64,000 bases of DNA, from NCBI RefSeq assembly GCF_900100535.1, contig NZ_FNDG01000003.1, forward strand, positions 186,001 to 250,000. The letters run 5' to 3'. The translations under genes were made by a program, and so were the position numbers. Below, one piece after another: positions 55,374 through 61,983 of the stretch. The stretch's first letter is position 1. The number at the start of each line of letters is the position of its first letter. A model generated the notes under the pieces. The model was not told the origin of the DNA, did not search any database, and saw nothing but the letters and a program-made list of their open reading frames with translations. This DNA is from Phytopseudomonas flavescens (GTDB lineage Bacteria; Pseudomonadota; Gammaproteobacteria; Pseudomonadales; Pseudomonadaceae).

Positions 55374-57418
55374 GCCGCCTCCGCACTCAGGCCGAGGTGG
55401 CGCAGCAACGCGTCGATGCTCGGCTCGCGGCCGCGGAAATCGACGAACAGCACCATCGGCGCCTGAGAGCCGCCACGGGCCAGGATCGCCTCGCGGAAGG
55501 CGCGGCCGGTCTGCGGGTTGAGCACGCCCTCTTCTTCGAACTTCGAGAAGGCATCGGCGGACAGCACTTCGGCCCACTTGTAGCTGTAGTAACCGGCGGC
55601 ATACCCCCCGGCGAAGATGTGCGCGAAGCTGTTGGGGAAACGGTTGTAGGCCGGCGGACGCAGCACCGAGACCTCGTCACGAATGCCTTCGAGCACTTCC
55701 AGCACGCTGCGGCCATCACCATGAATGGCATGCAGCTCGAAGTCGAACAGCGAGAACTCCAGCTGACGCACCATCATCAGGCCGGACTGGAAGTTCTTGG
55801 CGGCCAGCATCTTGTCGAGCAGGTCCTGCGGCAGCGGCTCACCGGTCTCAAAGTGCCCGGAAATCAGCGCCAGGCCCTCGGGCTCCCAGCACCAGTTTTC
55901 CATGAACTGGCTGGGCAGCTCGACGGCATCCCAGGCCACGCCATTGATGCCGGAAACCCCGACGTGCTCGACGCGGGTCAGCAGATGATGCAGGCCGTGG
56001 CCGAATTCGTGGAACAGGGTGGTGACTTCATCGTGGGTCAGCAGGGCCGGCTTGCCGGTCGACGCAGGCGTGAAGTTGCACACCAGGTTGGCCACCGGGC
56101 TGACCAGCTCGCCGCCAGCGCTGCGACGCTTGTCGCGGGCACCGTCCATCCAGGCACCACCGCGCTTGTTGGCACGGGCGTAGAGGTCGAAGAAGAAACG
56201 CCCGACGTGCTGGCCGTTTTCGGAAATCTCGAACAGACGGACGTCCGGGTGCCAGGTATCGAAGCCGGACAGCTCCTTGATCTGGATGCCGTAGAGCTTC
56301 TCGACGATGGCGAACAGGCCGCCGAGCACCTTGTCGATGGGGAAATAGGCACGCAGGATTTCCTGGGAAATGCTGTAGCGCTGCTCACGCAGCTTTTCGC
56401 TGTAGTAGCCCACGTCCCAGCTCTGCAGATCGTTGCAGCCATGCTCGGCGGCGTAGGCCTTGAGCTCGGCCAGATCCTGCTCGGCGAAGGGTTTGCTGCG
56501 CACCGCCAGGTCGCGCAGGAAACTCAGCACCTGCTCGGTGGATTCGGCCATCTTGCTGGCCAGGCTCAGCTCGGAGTAGTTGGCGAAACCGAGCAGGCGC
56601 GCCAGTTCCTGACGCAGGTCGAGGATCTCGGCCATCACCGGCCCGTTGTCGTGCTGCCCGGCGTTCGGGCCCTGATCCGAAGCACGGGTGCAGTAGGCGG
56701 CGTACAGCTCTTCGCGCAGCGCGCGATCGTCGGCGTAGGTCATCACCGCGTAGTAGCTGGGGAATTCCAGGGTGATCAGCCAGCCGTCCAGGCCCTTGGC
56801 TTCGGCAGCCTGTTTCATCTGCGCCTTGGCGGAATCGGTGAGGCCGGCCAACAGGCTTTCGTCCTCGACCTGCTTGGTCCAGGCCTGGGTGGCGTCCAGC
56901 AACTGGTTGGAGAAACGGCTGCCCAGCTCGGAGAGCTTCATCTGGATCTCGCCGTATCGCTTCTGCTGCTCGGCTGGCAGGTCGATACCGGACAGGCGGA
57001 AATCACGCAGGGCGTGCTCGAGAATGGTCTTCTGCGCCACGTCGAAACCGGCCGCTTCAGGGCTGGCAGCGAGCGCCTCGTAGGCCTGGAACAGGGCGCG
57101 GTTCTGGCCCATTTCCGTCCAGTACTCGGAGAGTTTCGGCAGGCAGGCCTCATAGGCGGCACGCAGCTCGGGGTTATTGCGCACGGCATTGAGGTGGCTG
57201 ACCGGGCTCCAGGCACGGCCCAGCTTCGCGCCCTGCTCGTCGAGCGGGTCGATCAGCGATTCCCAGCGTGGTGCATTGCCCTGGCTGGCCAGCAACTCGG
57301 CCACCGCCGTACGGCTTTCGGCGAGGATGGCATCCACCGCCGGCTCTACATGCTCGGGGAGGATGGTCGAATACGGCGGCAGGTCGAAGGATTGCAGCAG
57401 GGGATTGTTCACACTCAC
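55370..57418 (-). CDS. prlC: Oligopeptidase A
   Basis: Cytoplasmic M3-family zinc peptidase of 682 residues that degrades short peptides, including cleaved signal peptides. The zinc site is HEFGH at 470-474 with the third ligand Glu at about 500 (DAVELPSQF). The length is that of E. coli PrlC (680). It is divergent from the gamma-carbonic anhydrase gene, an order conserved with P. aeruginosa PA0066-PA0067. Confidence 0.96.
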   Translation of the reverse strand: MSVNNPLLQSFDLPPYSTILPEHVEPAVDAILAESRTAVAELLASQGNAPRWESLIDPLDEQGAKLGRAWSPVSHLNAVRNNPELRAAYEACLPKLSEYWTEMGQNRALFQAYEALAASPEAAGFDVAQKTILEHALRDFRLSGIDLPAEQQKRYGEIQMKLSELGSRFSNQLLDATQAWTKQVEDESLLAGLTDSAKAQMKQAAEAKGLDGWLITLEFPSYYAVMTYADDRALREELYAAYCTRASDQGPNAGQHDNGPVMAEILDLRQELARLLGFANYSELSLASKMAESTEQVLSFLRDLAVRSKPFAEQDLAELKAYAAEHGCNDLQSWDVGYYSEKLREQRYSISQEILRAYFPIDKVLGGLFAIVEKLYGIQIKELSGFDTWHPDVRLFEISENGQHVGRFFFDLYARANKRGGAWMDGARDKRRSAGGELVSPVANLVCNFTPASTGKPALLTHDEVTTLFHEFGHGLHHLLTRVEHVGVSGINGVAWDAVELPSQFMENWCWEPEGLALISGHFETGEPLPQDLLDKMLAAKNFQSGLMMVRQLEFSLFDFELHAIHGDGRSVLEVLEGIRDEVSVLRPPAYNRFPNSFAHIFAGGYAAGYYSYKWAEVLSADAFSKFEEEGVLNPQTGRAFREAILARGGSQAPMVLFVDFRGREPSIDALLRHLGLSAEAA

Positions 57419-57520
57419 GTCGGGTACCTGTGGTGGAATGAATAGGGAAGACTGATTCAGCCGATATGGCGTTCATCTTAATTACAATCAAGCCCCGGCG
57501 TAACGTTGCAGGTTTCTATC

Positions 57521-58063
57521 ATGACGATTCGAACATATCAGGGCACCACGCCCGAACTGGCCGAGGGGGTGTTCGTCGACGCCTCGGCGGTGGTCATCGG
57601 CGATGTGCAGATCGGTGAAGACAGCTCCGTGTGGCCGCTGACCGTGATCCGCGGCGACATGCACCGTATCCGTATCGGCAAGCGCACCAGCGTGCAGGAC
57701 GGCAGCGTGCTGCACATCACCCATGCCGGCCCGTTCAACCCGGACGGCTTCCCGCTGATCATCGGCGACGAGGTGACCATCGGCCACAAGGTGATGCTGC
57801 ACGGCTGTACCCTGGGCAGCCGCATCCTGGTCGGCATGGGCAGCACGGTGATGGACGGCGCGGTGGTAGAGGACGACGTGATCATCGGCGCCGGCAGCCT
57901 GGTGCCGCCGGGCAAGGTACTGGAAAGCGGTTACCTGTACGTCGGCAGCCCGGTGAAACAGGCGCGGCCACTGACCGACAAGGAGCGCAACTTCTTCAGC
58001 TACACCGCCGGCAACTACGTGAAGCTCAAGGATCAGCATATCGCCGAGGGTTACGGGCACTAG
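57521..58063 (+). CDS. Gamma-carbonic anhydrase family protein (YrdA-like)
   Basis: Left-handed beta-helix protein of 180 residues made of hexapeptide repeats (VIGDVQIGEDSSVWPLTVIRGDM in parts). The putative metal histidines are His68 (THAG), His89 and His94 (GHKVMLHG). The family includes YrdA/CaiE-like proteins; enzymatic activity is often not shown. The ATG at 57521 has a weak CAGG; an in-frame TTG at 57506 is less likely. Confidence 0.9.
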   Translation: MTIRTYQGTTPELAEGVFVDASAVVIGDVQIGEDSSVWPLTVIRGDMHRIRIGKRTSVQDGSVLHITHAGPFNPDGFPLIIGDEVTIGHKVMLHGCTLGSRILVGMGSTVMDGAVVEDDVIIGAGSLVPPGKVLESGYLYVGSPVKQARPLTDKERNFFSYTAGNYVKLKDQHIAEGYGH

Positions 58064-58117
58064 GGTAGTGCTTGCCGCCCGGCAGATGGGTATGCAAGAA
58101 GGAGCAGAAGCGAGTAA

Positions 58118-58152
58118 CCTTCATTTGACGATTATTTTTATTCAGATGAAGG
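58118..58152 (+). promoter_or_regulatory. Putative operator of the toxin-antitoxin operon
   Basis: Inverted repeat CCTTCATTTGA (58118-58128) and TCAGATGAAGG (58142-58152), 10 of 11 positions paired, around an AT-rich centre. A TTGACG (-35-like) sits in the left arm, and the right arm runs into the ribosome site GAAGGAG. Position and symmetry fit autoregulation by the antitoxin. Confidence 0.55.
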
Positions 58153-58159
58153 AGACAGC

Positions 58160-58630
58160 ATGGCCGTTACCGCAATGCGTCAGGCCAAGCAGGGCAAGGA
58201 CGACCACTCGCCCGTGGTCGCCGCCTTCTGGGATTTCAGCGCCGGCCGGGAAAGGCTCAGCGAAGCCGAGCGCCTGCAGCAGATTCGTGACGGCTTCGCC
58301 GCCGACCTGGTGCAGGCCGTCAAGGCGACCTTTACCCTGCCCGAACGCAGCCTGGAAATCCTTCTCAACGCCTCGATCTCGACCCTCGAGCGCCGCCGCC
58401 GCGAGCGCAAGGTGCTCGACCCGGTAGCCTCGGAGCGCCTGGACCGGATCGCCATGGTCTGCCAACTGGCCGAGGATGTCTTCGAGAGCCGCCAGGCGGC
58501 CGCCGACTGGATGTCGCGCGCCAATCGCTCGCTGGGCGAGCAGGCGCCGATCATGCTCTGCGAGACGGAAATCGGCGCCAAGCAGGTACGCCGGGTGCTC
58601 AACGCCCTCGACTGGGGTGGCGCGGCCTGA
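58160..58630 (+). CDS. Antitoxin of the Xre/MbcA/ParS family (DUF2384)
   Basis: A 156-residue antitoxin. The central part has the Xre-like helix region (RDGFAADLVQAVKATFTLPERSLEILLNASISTLERRRRE in parts) and the C-terminal DUF2384 domain (LDRIAMVCQLAEDVFESRQAAADWMSRANRSLGEQAPIMLCETEIGAKQV in parts) that binds and blocks the RES toxin. GAAGGAG precedes the ATG. The stop overlaps the toxin start by one base (TGATG). Confidence 0.92.
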   Translation: MAVTAMRQAKQGKDDHSPVVAAFWDFSAGRERLSEAERLQQIRDGFAADLVQAVKATFTLPERSLEILLNASISTLERRRRERKVLDPVASERLDRIAMVCQLAEDVFESRQAAADWMSRANRSLGEQAPIMLCETEIGAKQVRRVLNALDWGGAA

Positions 58631-59091
58631 TGCGTGCCTGGCGCGTGGCCAAGGCCAAGCGGGCCAGGGACCTTTCCGGCATCGGTGCAGCGCTCGAAGG
58701 CGGGCGCTGGAACGAACAGGAGGTGCCCGCCGTTTACATGGGGCTCAGCCCCGGCATCTGCTGCCTGGAAACCTTCGTACACGCCGAGGGACCACCGGCG
58801 ATGCCGCTGAAGATCACCTGTTTCGAGCTGCCGGACGATCCCGAGCTCTACTGGGAACCGGCTGCCGGCGAGCTGCCCGGCGGTTGGAACACCCTGCCGG
58901 TGGATCGCCCGAGCATGGACTTCGGTAGCCGCTGGCTGCGCTCGACCCGCCACCTGGGCCTGATCGTTCCCTCCGCTGTGTTGCCGCTGGAACGCAACCT
59001 GGTGATCAATCCCGGTCATCCAGCGGTTGCCCGCATCAGCGTCGTCGAGGTCTACGATTTCACCTACGACCCACGCATGTTCAAGGCGTGA
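58630..59091 (+). CDS. RES-domain toxin (MbcT/ParT type)
   Basis: A 153-residue toxin of the RES family. The family residues are found: Arg26 in GGRWN, Glu47 in CCLETF and Ser115 in VPSAV. Known members attack NAD+ (phosphorolysis or hydrolysis) or ADP-ribosylate Prs. It is translated in overlap with its antitoxin. All three key residues are intact, so the toxin looks active. Confidence 0.92.
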   Translation: MRAWRVAKAKRARDLSGIGAALEGGRWNEQEVPAVYMGLSPGICCLETFVHAEGPPAMPLKITCFELPDDPELYWEPAAGELPGGWNTLPVDRPSMDFGSRWLRSTRHLGLIVPSAVLPLERNLVINPGHPAVARISVVEVYDFTYDPRMFKA

Positions 59092-59111
59092 CCTACCGAC
59101 AAGGAAGCACT

Positions 59112-59609
59112 GTGCTTATTCGTCCGATTACCGAAGCCGATTTCGACCAGGTCTGGCCGATCATCCGCGATGTCGTCCAGGGCGAGGAAACCTACGCCTA
59201 TGACCCGGCCATGGACCGCGAAACGGCCTGGCAGCTCTGGGTCGAACTGCCCCGCGCCACCTTCGTGGCCGAAGCCGGCGGGCAGATCCTTGGCAGCTAC
59301 TACATCAAGGCCAACGCCGCCGGCCCCGGTGACCACGTGTGCAACTGCGGCTACATGACCGCCCCTGCCGCCCGCGGCAAGGGTGTGGCCAGTGCGCTAT
59401 GCCAGCACTCCTTGCAGATCGGTCGCGAGCTGGGCTTTCAGGCGATGCAGTTCAACTCCGTGGTCGCCACCAATACCGTTGCCGTGGCGCTCTGGCAGAA
59501 GCACGGCTTCAGCATCGTCGGCACCCTGCCGAAGGCCTACCGTCACCGCACCCAGGGTCTCGTGGACTGCCATGTGATGTATCGCTGGCTGAACGACGAT
59601 GCTCTTTAG
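59112..59609 (+). CDS. GNAT-family N-acetyltransferase
   Basis: A 165-residue acetyltransferase. Motif A for acetyl-CoA reads APAARGKGVASALCQHSL and motif B ends ALWQKHGFSIVGTLPKAY. I place the start at the GTG at 59112, with AAGGAAG 5 bases upstream; the GTG at 59088, overlapping the toxin stop, would add 8 residues. The substrate is unknown. It may be co-transcribed with the toxin-antitoxin pair, being 20 bases away. Confidence 0.88.
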   Translation: MLIRPITEADFDQVWPIIRDVVQGEETYAYDPAMDRETAWQLWVELPRATFVAEAGGQILGSYYIKANAAGPGDHVCNCGYMTAPAARGKGVASALCQHSLQIGRELGFQAMQFNSVVATNTVAVALWQKHGFSIVGTLPKAYRHRTQGLVDCHVMYRWLNDDAL

Positions 59610-59708
59610 CCGAAAGATTGCCTGCGATGGCCACAAAGTGGCGATAGCAGCCGTTCGGTTTGGTGGGCGACAACGAACGGCGGCTATCGCCTTGAAGCTG
59701 CCTTCAGG

Positions 59709-59800
59709 CGTAGGGTGGACGACGCTTCACCTACGCGGCCCGATCCGTCCACCGCTTCACGATCGCAATGGTGGACAAAAAGAGCGTTGTCCACCCTACG
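59709..59800. repeat. GTAGGGTGGA-type repeat, full inverted copy
   Basis: Arms CGTAGGGTGGAC (59709-59720) and GTCCACCCTACG (59789-59800) are perfect 12-bp inverted repeats at the ends of a 92-base unit. The interior, in reverse complement, shares blocks with the copies at 36649-36720 and 36777-36860. It lies between two convergent genes. Confidence 0.8.
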
Positions 59801-59830
59801 CAGGGAGCGGCGCTTCTGCCTTGCTGCCGT

Positions 59831-61030
59831 CTATTCGTCAGTAGCTCCTGAGACCTTACTTGCGGTAACTCTGAATCGCGCCAGCGAGAATGCAGACAGG
59901 TCGACGGCGCCGGGCTCGTTGCAGTGGTGCATGGCCAGCGCTTCACCAATGCCGGCGGAATGCTTGAAACCATGCCCGGAGCAGGCAGACACCAGGGTCA
60001 CGTTGGCCAGTTGCGGATGGGCGTCGATGATGAAGTTGAAGTCCGGGGTGATGGTGTAGGTGCAGACCCTGGACTTGAGCACGCGATTCGACACACCGAG
60101 CAGGCGGCCGGCCACATGGGCATCGTACAGGCCGTCGATATCCGCCTGGCTGACGCTGCGATCCAGCGCATCGGGATCGCAATCATCGAGGTACTGCTCG
60201 GTGGCGATCTTGATGGCGTTCTCGCCCGGCAACGGCGGAAAGCCGTAACAGCTGTCGGTGTCCGCCGCGCCGTGCAGCAGGATGTAAACCGGCGAGTCGG
60301 CGGCGAAGCGTTCAGGCTCGTCCAGTTCGAACCAGACCAACTGCTGGCGGCACACCTTGAGCAGCCTCTCCACCGGCGCCCCGAGCAGCCGGCCGCTCCA
60401 CATACCGGCGCAGACGATGGCCTTGTCCGCGGTCAGCGTCCCGCTGCTGGTCTGCACGCGAACACCCTGGGCGTCGGACGCGATGGCGGTGACCGGCCTG
60501 TTTGTGTGCAAGGTGGCACCCAGCTGCTCGGCCAGCCTCAGTTGCACGTCGATGGCCCGCTCGGGGCGCACGTAACCGGCGCCCGGCTCGTGATAGCCGG
60601 TGGCCTCTTCGCCGAAACCAGCGAACTGTGGAAAGCGTGCACGAATCCCGGCGGCATCCAACAGGCTGTGCTCGATGCCGAAACGCTTGGCCAGCGCTGC
60701 CGTCTCACCGCCGAAATCGGGTGTGCCGTGCCCCCGCGTCGGCGCCTGGCTGCTGCTGAGCATCAACATGCCGCACGCCTCGAACAGCGACTCACCGCTC
60801 TGCGCTTCCAGCTCACGCCAGATACGCTGGGAATTCAACGCCAGCGGTACATAGGCCGCGCCCTCGCCCACCGCCTGGCGGGTAATGCGCGTATCGCCAT
60901 GGCTGGAACCCTGATCGTGGGGCGGCGCATGACGATCCACGCCGACCACGCGCACGCCGCGCCTGGCCAGTTGGTAAAGGGTGGCGGCGCCCATGGCGCC
61001 CAGGCCGATCACGATAACGTCGTAGTGCAT
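59831..61030 (-). CDS. solA: N-methyl-L-tryptophan oxidase-like flavoenzyme
   Basis: A monomeric sarcosine oxidase family enzyme of 399 residues that oxidatively demethylates N-methyl amino acids, making H2O2 and formaldehyde. The FAD-binding motif is VIGLGAMGAATLYQLARRG at 7-25. Cys323 in SRVCTYTITPD fits the cysteine that carries covalent FAD. The SolA name rests on overall pattern; a different N-methyl substrate is possible. It lies 8 bases after the HD-domain gene. Confidence 0.87.
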   Translation of the reverse strand: MHYDVIVIGLGAMGAATLYQLARRGVRVVGVDRHAPPHDQGSSHGDTRITRQAVGEGAAYVPLALNSQRIWRELEAQSGESLFEACGMLMLSSSQAPTRGHGTPDFGGETAALAKRFGIEHSLLDAAGIRARFPQFAGFGEEATGYHEPGAGYVRPERAIDVQLRLAEQLGATLHTNRPVTAIASDAQGVRVQTSSGTLTADKAIVCAGMWSGRLLGAPVERLLKVCRQQLVWFELDEPERFAADSPVYILLHGAADTDSCYGFPPLPGENAIKIATEQYLDDCDPDALDRSVSQADIDGLYDAHVAGRLLGVSNRVLKSRVCTYTITPDFNFIIDAHPQLANVTLVSACSGHGFKHSAGIGEALAMHHCNEPGAVDLSAFSLARFRVTASKVSGATDE

Positions 61031-61038
61031 GGGGTTCT

Positions 61039-61698
61039 CTACTGCTCGAAGGGCTGGGTTTCCTCGCGAAACGCGTCGAGGAAGGCGACCATCCGCGCAT
61101 GCCGCTGCTGGGCCAGGCGCGAACCGGTGGGTGTCTGGAAACCGCAGGCCAGGCCCAGCAGCTTGGTACGGAAATGGTCGAGGGCGAAGCGCTGGTCATC
61201 CAGGGGGCGATACACGGCGTCGATATCGTCGGCGTCGTACAGGGCGCTGCCCAACCGCCCGGCCACATGGAAACAGCGCGCCACGCCAATCAGGCCGATG
61301 GCATCGAGACGGTCGGCATCCTGCAGGATGCGCGCCTCCAGGCTGGTCGGCGTGATCGCCGCGGAGAAACTGTGCGCCTCGATGGCATGGCAGGCCGCCG
61401 CGATGCGCGCTTCGCCCCAGCCCAGGCTGGCGAGTACCTCGGCGGCCCGTGCAGCGGAAAGGCGCGATGCGCTGGCGCGCAACGGGGAGTCCTTTTCCAC
61501 CGCGACACAGTCATGCAGCAGCACGGCAGCCAGCAGCAGCTCCAGATCGCCGCCCTCTTCGCGCTGCAACAGACGGGCATTGGCCCAGACCCGCTGCAGG
61601 TGCGACAGATCATGGGCGCCATCGTCGGTCGAGGGCGCGCAGAGCGCGAGCAACCGGGCTGCCTGCTGCGCGAAGGGGGCAAAACGATCCATGGTCAT
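61039..61698 (-). CDS. HD-domain phosphohydrolase (YedJ-like)
   Basis: A 219-residue metal-dependent HD protein. The metal residues are seen in order: HDLSHLQRVW, LLHDC (the HD pair), His in CHAIEAHSFSA and Asp in ILQDADRLDAIG. The pattern fits YedJ-type predicted phosphohydrolases. Upstream of solA on the same strand. Two ATGs (61698 and two codons later) are possible starts. Confidence 0.87.
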   Translation of the reverse strand: MTMDRFAPFAQQAARLLALCAPSTDDGAHDLSHLQRVWANARLLQREEGGDLELLLAAVLLHDCVAVEKDSPLRASASRLSAARAAEVLASLGWGEARIAAACHAIEAHSFSAAITPTSLEARILQDADRLDAIGLIGVARCFHVAGRLGSALYDADDIDAVYRPLDDQRFALDHFRTKLLGLACGFQTPTGSRLAQQRHARMVAFLDAFREETQPFEQ

Positions 61699-61930
61699 CG
61701 GCGAGAGGCTGTGGGCGAAAGCCGCACCTTAGAGCCAGGCGCTGCGCCTAGCAAGCCAGGTCATCGAGCATGGCCTATCGCCATTACTGGACAATGTCAC
61801 GCCGCTTGCGACACCTTTGCGCTTCGCCGGCCTGATCGGGCGCTGTCACCGACAGCGCCACACCAACCCGCGCGGGAAAACAGACGGACAGTCCAGCTCG
61901 AGCGCGTATTCCCAACGGCGTCTCGGCACG

Positions 61931-61948
61931 TAACCGCATTCGCGGTTA
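61931..61948. other. Small hairpin upstream of vgrG
   Basis: TAACCGC-attc-GCGGTTA is a perfect 7-bp stem with a 4-base loop, 35 bases before the vgrG ATG. It could be an operator or part of the leader. The remaining 285-base gap holds nothing I recognise. Confidence 0.4.
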
Positions 61949-61983
61949 TCTTCGGCACAGGACGGCATCGCAGGGTCACGGAA

